NCBI GenBank assembly: GCA_032622095.1
Contig: CP136065.1
Location: forward strand, 18,712,134 to 18,776,133
Length of the DNA stretch: 64,000 nt
Direction of reading: 5' to 3'
From: Siphonodentalium dalli
Taxonomy: Eukaryota; Mollusca; Scaphopoda; Gadilida; Siphonodentaliidae
Shown: positions 28,301 to 42,900 of the stretch, in pieces
Layout: each line of letters starts with the position of its first letter
How positions within the stretch are numbered: position 1 is the first letter of the stretch
Translations under genes and position numbers: made by a program
The notes under the pieces: generated by a model
Database searches by the model: none
Told to the model about the DNA's origin: nothing
Seen by the model: the letters and a program-made list of their open reading frames with translations, nothing else

Positions 28301-28700
28301 ATACTGGTTGTCGGATACGGTTAAGATTATGATACTGGTTGTCGGATTAGGTTAAGATTATGATACTGGTTGTCGGATTAGGTTAAGATTATGACACTGG
28401 TTGTCGGATTAGGTTAAGATTATGATACTGGTTGTCGGATACGGTTAAGATTATGATACTGGTTGTCGGATTAGGTTAAGATTATGGTACTGGTTGTCGG
28501 ATTAGGTTAAGATTGTGATACTGGTTGTCGGATTTGGTTAAGATTATGATACTGGTTCTCGGATTAGGTTAAGATTATGATACTGGTTGTCGGATTAGGT
28601 TAAGATTATGACACTGGTTGTCGGATACGGTTAAGATTATGATACTGGTTGTCGGATTAGGTTAAGATTATGATACTGGTTCTCGGATTAGGTTAAGATT
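22301..28700 (+). repeat. Satellite domain A' (return of A-type cassettes)
   Basis: The TGAGCCT, GCTTGTCGG, GTTACG and GTTGTTGG families return. GTTGTTGG starts at 23254, 23285, 24867 and 26696. The steps from 23285 are 1582 and 1829 bp, that is 51 monomers plus one base, and 59 monomers. The extra base matches a one-base insertion (acggTAtaag) near 23485. GGATGCTG and GAATGCTG monomers appear at about 27630-28010, echoing those at 9372 and 16719. The boundaries are approximate. Confidence 0.7.
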
Positions 28701-31700
28701 ATGAAACTGGTTGTCGGATTATGTTAAGATTATGATACTGCTTGTCGGATATGGTTAAGATTATGATACTGGTAGTCGGATACGGTTAAGATTATCATAC
28801 TGGTTGTCGGAGACGGTTAAGATAGTGATACTGATTGTCGGATTAGGTTAAGATTGTGATACTGGTTGTCGGATACGGTTAAGATTATGATACTGGTTGT
28901 CGGAGACGGTTAAGATTATGATACTGGTTGTCGGATACGGTTAAGGTTATGATACTGGTTGTCGGAATAGGTTAAGATTATGAGCCTGGTTGTCGGATTA
29001 GATTATGGTTATAAGACTGGATGTCGGTCGGATTAGGATACTAGTTGTCGGATTAGGTTAAGATTATGATACTAGTTGTCGGATACGGTTAAGATTATGA
29101 TACTGGTTGTCGGATACGGTTAAGTTTATGATACTGGTTGTCGGATTAGGTTAAGTTTCTGATACTGGTTGTCGGATTAGGTTAAGATTGTGATACTGGT
29201 TGTCGGATATGGCTAAGATTATGATACTGGTTGTCGGATACGGTTAAGTTTGTGATACTGGTTGTCGGAAATGGTTAAGATTATGATACTGGTTGTCGGA
29301 TTAGGTTAAGATTGAGATACTGGTTGTCGGATTAGGTTAAGATTATGATACTGGTTGTCGGATACGGTTAAGATTATGATACTGGTTGTCGGATTAGGTT
29401 AAGATTGTGATACTGGTTGTCGGATTAGGTTAAGATTATGATACTGGTTCTCGGATTAGGTTAAGATTATGATACTGGTTGTCGGATTAGGTTAAGATTA
29501 TGACACTGGTTGCCGGATATGGTTAAGATTATGATACTGGTTGTCGGATACGGTTAAGATTATGATACTGGTTGTCGGATTAGGTTAAGATTATGATACT
29601 GGTTCTCGGATTAGTTTAAGATTATGAAACTGGTTGTCGGATTAGGTTAAGATTATGAAACTGGTTGTCGGATTAGGTTAAGATTATGATATTGCTTGTC
29701 GGATACGGTTAAGATTATGATACTGGTTGTCGGATACGGTTAAGATTATGATACTGGTTGTCGGAGACGGTTAAGATTGTGATACTGGTTGTCGGAGACG
29801 GTTAAGATTGTGATACTGGTTGTCGGATACGGTTAAGATTATGATACTGGTTGTCGGAGACGGTTAAGATTATGATACTGGTTGTCGGATACGGTTAAGT
29901 TTATGACACTGGTTGTCGGATTAGGTTAAGATTATGAGCCTGGTTGTCGGATTAGATTATGGTTATAAGACTGGATGTCGGATTAGGATACTAGTTGTCG
30001 GATTAGGTTAAGATTATGATACTGGTTGTCGGATACGGTTAAGATTATGATACTGGTTGTCGGATACGGTTAAGATTGTGATACTGGTTGTCGGATTAGG
30101 TTAAGATTATGACACTGGTTGTCGGATATGGTTAAGATTATGATACTGGTTGTCGGATTAGGTTATGATTATGATACTGGTTGTCGGATGCTGTTAAGTT
30201 TATGATACTGGTTGTCGGATTAGGTTAAGATTATGATACTGGTTGTCGAATGCGGTTAAGATTATGATACTGGTTGTCGAATGCTGTTAAGATTATGATA
30301 CTGGTTGTCGGATGCTGTTAAGATTATGATACTGGTTGTCGGATTAGGTTAAGATTGTGATACTGGATGTCGGATACGGTTAAGATTGTGATACTGGTTG
30401 TCGGATTAGGTTAAGATTGTGATACAGGTTGTCGGATTAGGTTTAGATTATGATACTGGTTGTCGGATTAGGTTAAGATTGTGATACTGGTTGTCGGATT
30501 AGGTTAAGATTATGATACTGGTTCTCGGATTATGTTAAGATTATGACACTGGTTGTCGGATTAGGTTAAGATTATGACACTGGTTGTCGGATACGGTTAA
30601 GATTATGATACTGGTTGTCGGATTAGGTTAAGATTGTGATACTGGTTGTCGGATTAGGTTAAGATTATGCCACTGGTTGTCGGATATGGTTAATATTATG
30701 ATACTGGTTGTCGGATTAGGTTATGATTATGATACTGGTTGTCGGATGCTGTTAAGATTGTGATACTGGTTGTCGGATGCTGTTAAGATTATGATACTGG
30801 TTGTCGGATTAGGTTAAGATTATGATACTGGTTGTCGAATGCTGTTAAGATTATGATACTGGTTGTCGGATGCTGTTAAGATTATGATACTGGTTGTCGG
30901 ATTAGGTTAAGATTGCGATACTGGATGTCGGATACGGTTAAGATTGTGATACTGGTTGTCGGATTAGGTTAAGATTGTGATACTGGTTGTTGGATTAGGT
31001 TAAGATTATGATACTGGTTGTCGGATTAGGTTAAGATTGTGATACTGGTTGTCGGATTAGGTTAAGATTATGATACTGGTTGTCGGATTAGGTTAATATT
31101 ATGATACTGGTTGTCGGATTAGGTTAAGATTGTGATACTGGTTGTCGGATACGGTTAAGATTATGATACTGGTTGTCGGATTAGGTTAAGATTATGATAC
31201 TGTTTGTCGGATTAGGTTAAGATTATGACACTGGTTGTCGGATTAGGTTAAGATTATGATACTGGTTGTCGGATTAGGTTAAGATTATGATACTGGTTGT
31301 CGGATTAGGTTAAGATTATGATACTGGTTGTCGGATTAGGTTAAGATTATGACACTGGTTGTCGGATTAGGTTAAGATTATGATACTGGTTGTCGGATAC
31401 GGTTAAGATTATGATACTGGTTGTCGGATTAGGTTAAGATTATGATATTGGTTGTCGGATTAGGTTAAGATTGTGATACTGGTTGTCGGATTTGGTTAAG
31501 ATTGTGATACTGGTTGTCGGATTTGGTTAAGATTATGATACTGGTTGTCGGATTAGGTTAAGATTATGACACTGGTTGTCGGATACGGTTAAGATTATGA
31601 TACTGGTTGTCGGATTAGGTTAAGATTATGATACTGGTTCTCGGATTAGGTTAAGATTATGAAACTGGTTGTCGGATTAGGTTAAGATTATGATACTGCT

Positions 31701-34700
31701 TGTCGGATACGGTTAAGATTATGATACTGGTAGTCGGATACGGTTAAGATTATCATACTGGTTGTCGGAGACGGTTAAGATTGTGATACTGATTGTCGGA
31801 TTAGGTTAAGATTGTGATACTGGTTGTCGGATACGGTTAAGATTATGATACTGGTTGTCGGAGACGGTTAAGATTATGATACAGGTTGTCGGATACGGTT
31901 AAGGTTATGATACTGGTTGTCGGATTAGGTTAAGATTATGAGCCTGGTTGTCGGATTAGATTATGGTTATAAGACTGGATGTCGGATTAGGATACTAGTT
32001 GTCGGATTAGGTTAAGATTATGATACTGGTTGTCGGATACGGTTAAGATTATGATACTGCTTGTCGGATACGGTTAATATTATGAGCCTGGTTGTCGGAT
32101 TAGGTTAAGATTGTGATAATGGTTGTCGGATACGGTTAAGATTATTATACTGGTTGTCGGAGACTGTTAAGATTGTGATACTGGTTGACGGATTAGGTTA
32201 AGATTGTGATACTGGTTGTCGGAGACGGTTAAGATTATGATACTGGTTGTCGGATACGGTTACGATTATGATACTGGTTGTCGGATTAGGTTAAGATTGT
32301 GATACTGGTTGTCGGATTAGGTTAAGATTATGAAACTGCTTGTCGGATACGGTTAAGATTATGATCCTGGTTGTCGGATTAGGTTAAGATTGTGATACTG
32401 GTTGTCGGATTAGGTTAAGATTATGATACTGGTTGTCGGATTAGGTTAATATTGTGATACTGGTTGTCGGATTAGGTTAAGATTATGATACTGGTTGTCG
32501 GATACGGTTAAGATTATGATACTGGTTGTCGGAGACGGTTAAGATTATGATACTGGTTGTCGGATTAGGTTAAGATTATGATACTGCTTGTCGGATACGG
32601 TTAAGATTATGAGCCTGGTTGTCGGATTAGGTTAAGATTGTGAAACTGGTTGTCGGATACGGTTAAGATTATGATACTGGTTGTCGGATTAGGTTAAGAT
32701 TATGATACTGCTTGTCGGATACGGTTAAGATTATGAGCCTGGTTGTCGGATACGGTTAAGATTGTGATACTGTTTGTCGGATACGGTTAAGATTATGATA
32801 CTGGTTGTCGGATTAGGTTAAGATTCTGATACTGCTTGTCGGATACGGTTAATATTATGAGCCTGGTTGTCGGATTAGGTTAAGATTGTGATACTGGTTG
32901 TCGGATACGGTTAAGATTATGATACTGGTTGTCGGAGACGGTTAAGATTGTGATACTGGTTGTCGGATTAGGTTAAGATTGTGATACTGGTTGTCGGATA
33001 CGGTTAAGATTATGATACTGGTTGTCGGATTAGGTTAAGATTATGATACTGCTTGTCGGATACGGTTAAGATTATGAGCCTGGTTGTCGGATACGGTTAA
33101 GATTGTGATACTGTTTGTCGGATACGGTTAAGATTATGATACTGGTTCTCGGATTAGGTTAAGATTATGAAACTGGTTGTCGGATACGGTTAAGATTATG
33201 ATACTGGTTGTCGGATTAGGTTAAGATTATGATACTGGTTCTCGGATTAGGTTAAGATTATGAAACTGGTTGTCGGATACGGTTAAAATTATGATACTGG
33301 TTGTCGGATTAGGTTAAGATTATGATACTGGTTGTCAGATTAGGTTAAGATTATGATACTGGTTCTCGGATTAGGTTAAGATTATGAAACTGGTTGTCGA
33401 ATTAGGTTAAGATTATGACACTGCTTGTCGGATACGGTTAAGATTATGATACTGGTTGTCGGAGACGGTTAAGATTGTGATACTGACTGTCGGATTAGGT
33501 TAAGATTGTGATACTGGTTGTCGGATACGGTTAAGATTATGATACTGGTTGTCGGAGACGGTTAAGATTATGATACTGGTTGTCGGATACGGTTAAGGTT
33601 ATGATACTGGTTGTCGGATTAGGTTAAGATTATGAGCCTGGTTGTCGGGTTAGATTATGGTTATAAGACTGGATGTCGGATTAGGATACTAGTTGTCGGA
33701 TACGGTTAAGATTATGATACTGGTTGTCGGATACGGTTAAGATTATGATACTGGTTGTCGGATACGGTTAAGATTATGATACTGGTTGTCGGTAGAGGTT
33801 AAGATTCTGATACTGGTTGTCGGATTAGGTTAAGATTGTGATACTGGTTGTCGGATATGGTTAAGATTATGATACTGGTTGTCGGATACGGTTAAGATTG
33901 TGATACTGGTTGTCGGATATGGTTAAGAATATAATACTGGTTGTCGGATTAGGTTAAGATTGTGATACTGGTTGTCGCATTAGGTTAAGATTATGATACT
34001 GGTTGTCGGATACGGTTAAGATTATGATACTGGTTGTCGGATTAGGTTAAGATTGTGATACTGGTTGTCGGATTAGGTTAAGATTATGACACTGGTTGTC
34101 GGATTAGGTTAAGATTATGATACTGGTTGTCGGATACGGTTAAGATTATGATACTGGTTGTCGGATTAGGTTAAGATTATGACACTGGTTGTCGGATTAG
34201 GTTAAGATTATGATACTGGTTGTCGGATACGGTTAAGATTATGATACTGGTTGTCGGATTAGGTTAAGATTATGATACTGGTTGTCGGATTAGGTTAAGA
34301 TTATGACACTGGTTGTCGGATTAGGTTAAGATTATGATACTGGTTGTCGGATACGGTTAAGATTATGATACTGGTTGTCGGATTAGGTTAAGATTATGAT
34401 ACTGGTTGTCGGATTAGGTTAAGATTGTGATACTGGTTGTCGGATTTGGTTAAGATTATGATACTGGTTCTCGGATTAGGTTAAGATTATGATACTGGTT
34501 GTCGGATTAGGTTAAGATTATGACACTGGTTGTCGGATACGGTTAAGATTATGATACTTTTTGTCGGATTAGGTTAAGATTATGATACTGGTTCTCGGAT
34601 ACGGTTAAGATTATGAAACTTCTTGTCGGATACGGTTAAGATTATGATACTGGTAGTCGGATACGGTTAAGATTATGATACTGGTTGTCGGATACGGTTA

Positions 34701-36910
34701 AGATTGTGATACTGATTGTCGGATTAGGTTAAGATTATGATACTGGTTATCGGTAGAGGTTAAGATTCTGATACTGGTTGTCGGATTAGGTTAAGATTAT
34801 GATACTGGTTGTCGGATACGGTTAAGATTATGATACTGGTTGTCGGATACGGTTAAGATTATGATACTGGTTGTCGGTAGAGGTTAAGATTCTGATACTG
34901 GTTGTCGGATTAGGTTAAGATTGTGATACTGGTTGTCGGATATGGTTAAGATTATGATACTGGTTGTCGGATACGGTTAAGATTGTGATACTGGTTGTCG
35001 GATATGGTTAAGATTATGATACTGGTTGTCGGATTAGGTTAAGATTGTGAAACTGGTTGTCGGATTAGGTTAAGATTATGATACTGGTTGTCGGATACGG
35101 TTAAGATTATGATACTGGTTGTCGGATTAGGTTAAGATTGTGATACTGGTTGTCGGATTAGGTTAATATTATGATACTGGTTGTCGGATTAGGTTAAGAT
35201 TATGACACTGGTTGTCGGATATGGTTAAGATTATGATACTGGTTGTCGGATACGGTTAAGATTATGATACTGGTTGTCGGATTAGGTTAAGATTATGATA
35301 CTGGTTGTCGGATTAGTTTAAGATTATGAAACTGGTTGTCGGATTAGGTTAAGATTATGATACTGCTTGTCGGATACGGTTAAGATTATGATACTGGTTG
35401 TCGGATACGGTTAAGATTATGATACTGGTTGTCGGAGACGGTTAAGATTGTGATACTGATTGTCGGATTAGTTTAAGATTGTGATACTGGTTGTCGGATA
35501 CGGTTAAGATTATGATACTGGTTGTCGGAGACGGTTAAGATTATGATACTGGTTGTCGGATACGGTTAAGGTTATGACACTGGTTGTCGGATTAGGTTAA
35601 GATTATGAGCCTGGTTGTCGGATTAGATTATAGTTATAAGACTGGATGTCGGATTAGGATACTAGTTGTCGGATACGGTTAAGATTATGATACTGGTTGT
35701 CGGATACGGTTAAGATTATGATACTGGTTGTCGGATACGGTTAAGATTGTGATACTGTTTGTCGGATTAGGTTAAGATTATGACACTGGTTGTCGGATAT
35801 GGTTAAGATTATGATACTGGTTGTCGGATTAGGTTATGATTATGATACTGGTTGTCGGATGCTGTTAAGATTATGATACTGGTTGTCGGATGCTGTTAAG
35901 ATTATGATACTGGTTGTCGGATTAGTTTAAGATTATGATACTGGTTGTCGAATGCTGTTAAGATTATGATACTGGTTGTCGGATGCTGTTAAGATTATGA
36001 TACTGGTTGTCGGATTAGGTTAAGATTGTGATACTGGATGTCGGATACGGTTAAGATTGTGATACTGGATGTCGGATACGGTTAATATTGTGATACTGGT
36101 TGTCGGATTAGGTTAAGATTATGATACTGGTTGTCGGATTAGGTTAAGATTGTGATACTGGATGTCGGATACGGTTAAGATTGTGATACTGGTTGTCGGA
36201 TTAGGTTAAGATTATGATACTGGTTGTCGGATTAGGTTAAGATTATGATACTGGTTCTCGGATTAGGTTAAGATTATGATACTGGTTGTCGGATTAGGTT
36301 AAGATTGTGATACTGGATGTCGGATACGGTTAAGATTGTGATACTGGATGTCGGATACGGTTAATATTGTGATACTGGTTGTCGGATTAGGTTAAGATTA
36401 TGATACTGGTTGTCGGATTAGGTTAAGATTGTGATACTGGATGTCGGATACGGTTAAGATTGTGATACTGGTTGTCGGATTAGGTTAAGATTATGATACT
36501 GGTTGTCGGATTAGGTTAAGATTATGATACTGGTTCTCGGATTAGGTTAAGATTATGATACTGGTTGTCGGATTAGGTTAAGATTATGAAACTGGTTGTC
36601 GGATTAGGTTAAGATTATGATACTGGTTGTCGGATTAGGTTAAGATTGTGATACTGGTTGTCGGATTAGGTTAAGATTATGACACTGGTTGTCGGATATG
36701 GTTAAGATTATGATACTGGTTGTCGGATTAGGTTATGATTATGATACTGGTTGTCGGATGCTGTTAAGATTATGATACTGGTTGTCGGATGCTGTTAAGA
36801 TTATGATACTGGTTGTCGAATGCTGTTAAGATTATGATACTGGTTGTCGGATTAGGTTAAGATTATGATACAGGTTGTCGAATGCTGTTAAGATTATGAT
36901 ACTGGTTGTC
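28701..36910 (+). repeat. Satellite domain C with 20-bp deleted units
   Basis: The domain is marked by a three-unit signature: a TGAGCCT monomer, a monomer reading ATTATGGTTATAAGACTGG, then a 20-bp unit GGATTAGGATACTAGTTGTC that lacks 11 bp of the normal monomer. The 20-bp units start at 29030, 29980, 31984, 33678 and 35651. After subtracting one 20-bp unit, the intervals are 30, 64, 54 and 63 whole monomers exactly. A partial copy of the domain D cassette (ACTTTTTGTCGG at about 34558, GGTAGAGG at 34751) lies here without the 16-bp doublet found upstream of the full copies. Confidence 0.8.
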
Positions 36911-39900
36911 GAATGCTCTGGTTGTCGAATGCTCTGGTTGTCGGATTAGGTTAAGATTATGATACTGGTTGTCGGATACGATTAAGATTATGATACTGGT
37001 TGTCGGATTAGGTTAAGATTATGATACTGGTTGTCGGATTAGGTTAAGATTATGACACTGGTTGTCGGATTAGGTTAAGATTATGATACTGGTTGACGGA
37101 TACGGTTAAGATTATGATACTGGTTGTCGGATTAGGTTAAGATTATGATACTGGTTGTCGGATTAGGTTAAGATTATGACACTGGTTGTCGGATTAGGTT
37201 AAGATTATGATACTGGTTGTCGGATACGGTTAAGATTATGATACTGGTTGTCGGATTAGGTTAAGATTATGATACTGGTTGTCGGATTAGGTTAAGATTG
37301 TGATACTGGTTGTCGGATTTGGTTAAGATTATGATACTGGTTCTCGGATTAGGTTAAGATTATGATACTGGTTGTCGGATTAGGTTAAGATTATGACACT
37401 GGTTGTCGGATACGGTTAAGATTATGATACTTTTTGTCGGATTAGGTTAAGATTATGATACTGGTTCTCGGATACGGTTAAGATTATGAAACTTCTTGTC
37501 GGATACGGTTAAGATTATGATACTGGTAGTCGGATACGGTTAAGATTATGATACTGGTTGTCGGATACGGTTAAGATTGTGATACTGATTGTCGGATTAG
37601 GTTAAGATTATGATACTGGTTATCGGTAGAGGTTAAGATTCTGATACTGGTTGTCGGATTAGGTTAAGATTATGATACTGGTTGTCGGATACGGTTAAGA
37701 TTATGATACTGGTTGTCGGATACGGTTAAGATTATGATACTGGTTGTCGGATTAGGTTAAGATTGTGATACTGGTTGTCGGATATGGTTAAGATTATGAT
37801 ACTGGTTGTCGGATACGGTTAAGATTGTAATACTGGTTGTCGGATATGGTTAAGATTATGATACTGGTTGTCGGATTAGGTTAAGATTGTGAAACTGGTT
37901 GTCGGATTAGGTTAAGATTATGATACTGGTTGTCGGATACGGTTAAGATTATGATACTGGTTGTCGGATTAGGTTAAGATTGTGATACTGGTTGTCGGAT
38001 TAGGTTAATATTATGATACTGGTTGTCGGATTAGGTTAAGATTATGACACTGGTTGTCGGATATGGTTAAGATTATGATACTGGTTGTCGGATACGGTTA
38101 AGATTATGATACTGGTTGTCGGATTAGGTTAAGATTATGATACTGGTTCTCGGATTAGTTTAAGATTATGAAACTGGTTGTCGGATTAGGTAAAGATTCT
38201 GATACTGGTTGTCGGATTAGGTTAAGATTGTGATACTGGTTGTCGGATTAGGTTAAGATTATGATACTGGTTGTCGGAGACGGTTAAGATTATGATACTG
38301 GTTCTCGGATTAGGTTAAGATTATGATACTGGTTGTCGGATTAGGTTAAGATTATGAAACTGGTTGTCGGATTAGGTTAAGATTATGATACTGGTTGTCG
38401 GATTAGGTTAATATTGTGATACTGGTTGTCGGATTAGGTTAAGATTATGACACTGGTTGTCGGATATGGTTAAGATTATGATACTGGTTGTCGGATTAGG
38501 TTATGATTATGATACTGGTTGTCGGATGCTGTTAAGATTATGATACTGGTTGTCGGATGCTGTTAAGATTATGATACTGGTTGTCGAATGCTGTTAAGAT
38601 TATGATACTGGTTGTCGGATTAGGTTAAGATTATGATACTGGTTGTCGAATGCTGTTAAGATTATGATACTGGTTGTCGAATGCTCTGGTTGTCGAATGC
38701 TCTGGTTGTCGGATTAGGTTAAGATTATGATACTGGTTGTCGGATACGATTAAGATTATGATACTGGTTGTCGGATTAGGTTAAGATTATGATACTGGTT
38801 GTCGGATTAGGTTAAGATTATGACACTGGTTGTCGGATTAGGTTAAGATTATGATACTGGTTGTCGGATACGGTTAAGATTATGATACTGGTTGTCGGAT
38901 TAGGTTAAGATTATGATACTGGTTGTCGGATTAGGTTAAGATTATGACACTGGTTGTCGGATTAGGTTAAGATTATGATACTGGTTGTCGGATACGGTTA
39001 AGATTATGATACTGTTTGTCGGATTAGGTTAAGATTATGATACTGGTTGTCGGATTAGGTTAAGATTGTGATACTGGTTGTCGGATTTGGTTAAGATTAT
39101 GATACTGGTTCTCGGATTAGGTTAAGATTATGATACTGGTTGTCGGATTAGGTTAAGATTATGACACTGGTTGTCGGATACGGTTAAGATTATGATACTT
39201 TTTGTCGGATTAGGTTAAGATTATGATACTGGTTCTCGGATACGGTTAAGATTATGAAACTTCTTGTCGGATACGGTTAAGATTATGATACTGGTAGTCG
39301 GATACGGTTAAGATTATGATACTGGTTGTCGGATACGGTTAAGATTGTGATACTGATTGTCGGATTAGGTTAAGATTATGATACTGGTTGTCGGTAGAGG
39401 TTAAGATTCTGATACTGGTTGTCGGATTAGGTTAAGATTATGATACTGGTTGTCGGATACGGTTAAGATTATGATACTGGTTGTCGGATACGGTTAAGAT
39501 TATGATACTGGTTGTCGGTAGAGGTTAAGATTCTGATACTGGTTGTCGGATTAGGTTAAGATTGTGATACTGGTTGTCGGATATGGTTAAGATTATGATA
39601 CTGGTTGTCGGATACGGTTAAGATTGTGATACTGGTTGTCGGATATGGTTAAGATTATGATACTGGTTGTCGGATTAGGTTAAGATTGTGAAACTGGTTG
39701 TCGGATTAGGTTAAGATTATGATACTGGTTGTCGGATACGGTTAAGATTATGATACTGGTTGTCGGATTAGGTTAAGATTGTGATACTGGTTGTCGGATT
39801 AGGTTAATATTATGATACTGGTTGTCGGATTAGGTTAAGATTATGACACTGGTCGTCGGATATGGTTAAGATTATGATACTGGTTGTCGGATACGGTTAA

Positions 39901-42900
39901 GATTATGATACTGGTTGTCGGATTAGGTTAAGATTATGATACTGGTTCTCGGATTAGTTTAAGATTATGAAACTGGTTGTCGGATTAGGTAAAGATTCTG
40001 ATACTGGTTGTCGGATTAGGTTAAGATTGTGATACTGGTTGTCGGATATGGTTAAGATTATGATACTGGTTGTCGGAGACGGTTAAGATTATGATACTGG
40101 TTGTCGGATACGGTTAAGATTATGAAACTGGTTGTCGGATACGGTTAAGATTATGAAACTGGTTGTCGGATTAGGTTAAGATTATGATACTGGTTGTCGG
40201 ATTAGGTTAATATTGTGATACTGGTTGTCGGATTAGGTTAAGATTATGATACTGGTTGTCGGATACGGTTAAGATTATGATACTGGTTGTCGGATTAGGT
40301 TAAGATTATGATACTGGTTGTCGGATACGGTTAAGATTATGATACTGGTTGTCGGATTAGGTTAAGATTGTGATACTGGTTGTCGGATACGGTTAAGATT
40401 ATGATACTGGTTGTCGGATTAGGTTAAGATTGTGATACTGGTTGTCGGATTAGGTTAAGATTATGATACTGGTTGTCGGATGCTGTTAAGATTATGATAC
40501 TGGTTGTCGGATTAGGTTAAGATTATGATACTGGTTGTCGGATGCTGTTAAGATTATGATACTGGTTGTCGGATGCTGTTAAGATTATGATACTGGTTGT
40601 CGGATTAGGTTAAGATTGTGATACTGGATGTCGGATACGGTTAAGATTGTGATACTGGTTGTCGGATTAGGTTAATATGGTGATACTGGTTGTCGGATTA
40701 GGTTAAGATTATGATATTGGTTGTCGGATTAGGTTAAGATTGTGATACTGGTTGTCGGATTAGGTTAAGATTATGATACTGGTTGTCGGATTAGGTTAAG
40801 ATTATGATACTGGTTGTCGGATTAGGTTAAGATTGTGATACTGGTTGTCGGATTTGGTTAAGATTGTGATACTGGTTGTCGGATTTGGTTAAGATTATGA
40901 TACTGGTTGTCGGATTAGGTTAAGATTATGACACTGGTTGTCGGATACGGTTAAGATTATGATACTGGTTGTCGGATTAGGTTAAGATTATGATACTGGT
41001 TCTCGGATTAGGTTAAGATTATGAAACTGGTTGTCGGATTAGGTTAAGATTATGATACTGCTTGTCGGATACGGTTAAGATTATGATACTGGTAGTCGGA
41101 TACGGTTAAGATTATCATACTGGTTGTCGGAGACGGTTAAGATTGTGATACTGATTGTCGGATTAGGTTAAGATTGTGATACTGGTTGTCGGATACGGTT
41201 AAGATTATGATACTGGTTGTCGGAGACGGTTAAGATTATGATACAGGTTGTCGGATACGGTTAAGATTATGATACTGGTTGTCGGTAGAGGTTAAGATTC
41301 TGATACTGGTTGTCGGATTAGGTTAAGATTGTGATACTGGTTCTCGGATACGGTTAAGATTATGATACTGGTTGTCGGATACGGTTAAGATTGTGATACT
41401 GGTTGTCGGATATGGTTAAGATTATGATACTGGTTGTCGGATTAGGTTAAGATTGTGAAACTGGTTGTCGGATTAGGTTAAGATTATGATACTGGTTGTC
41501 GGATACGGTTAAGATTATGATACTGGTTGTCGGATTAGGTTAAGATTGTGATACTGGTTGTCGGATTAGGTTAATATTATGATACTGGTTGTCGGATTAG
41601 GTTAAGATTATGACACTGGTTGTCGGATATGGTTAAGATTATGATACTGGTTGTCGGATACGGTTAAGATTATGATACTGGTTGTCGGATTAGGTTAAGA
41701 TTATGATACTGGTTCTCGGATTAGTTTAAGATTATGAAACTGGTTGTCGGATTAGGTAAAGATTCTGATACTGGTTGTCGGATTAGGTTAAGATTGTGAT
41801 ACTGGTTGTCGGATTAGGTTAAGATTATGATACTGGTTGTCGGAGACGGTTAAGATTATGATACTGGTTCTCGGATTAGGTTAAGATTATGATACTGGTT
41901 GTCGGATTAGGTTAAGATTATGAAACTGGTTGTCGGATTAGGTTAAGATTATGATACTGGTTGTCGGATTAGGTTAATATTGTGATACTGGTTGTCGGAT
42001 TAGGTTAAGATTATGACACTGGTTGTCGGATATGGTTAAGATTATGATACTGGTTGTCGGATTAGGTTATGATTATGATACTGGTTGTCGGATGCTGTTA
42101 AGATTATGATACTGGTTGTCGGATGCTGTTAAGATTATGATACTGGTTGTCGAATGCTGTTAAGATTATGATACTGGTTGTCGGATTAGGTTAAGATTAT
42201 GATACTGGTTGTCGAATGCTGTTAAGATTATGATACTGGTTGTCGAATGCTCTGGTTGTCGAATGCTCTGGTTGTCGGATTAGGTTAAGATTATGATACT
42301 GGTTGTCGGATACGATTAAGATTATGATACTGGTTGTCGGATTAGGTTAAGATTATGATACTGGTTGTCGGATTAGGTTAAGATTATGACACTGGTTGTC
42401 GGATTAGGTTAAGATTATGATACTGGTTGTCGGATACGGTTAAGATTATGATACTGGTTGTCGGATTAGGTTAAGATTATGATACTGGTTGTCGGATTAG
42501 GTTAAGATTATGACACTGGTTGTCGGATTAGGTTAAGATTATGATACTGGTTGTCGGATACGGTTAAGATTATGATACTGGTTGTCGGATTAGGTTAAGA
42601 TTATGATACTGGTTGTCGGATTAGGTTAAGATTGTGATACTGGTTGTCGGATTTGGTTAAGATTATGATACTGGTTCTCGGATTAGGTTAAGATTATGAT
42701 ACTGGTTGTCGGATTAGGTTAAGATTATGACACTGGTTGTCGGATACGGTTAAGATTATGATACTTTTTGTCGGATTAGGTTAAGATTATGATACTGGTT
42801 CTCGGATACGGTTAAGATTATGAAACTTCTTGTCGGATACGGTTAAGATTATGATACTGGTAGTCGGATACGGTTAAGATTATGATACTGGTTGTCGGAT

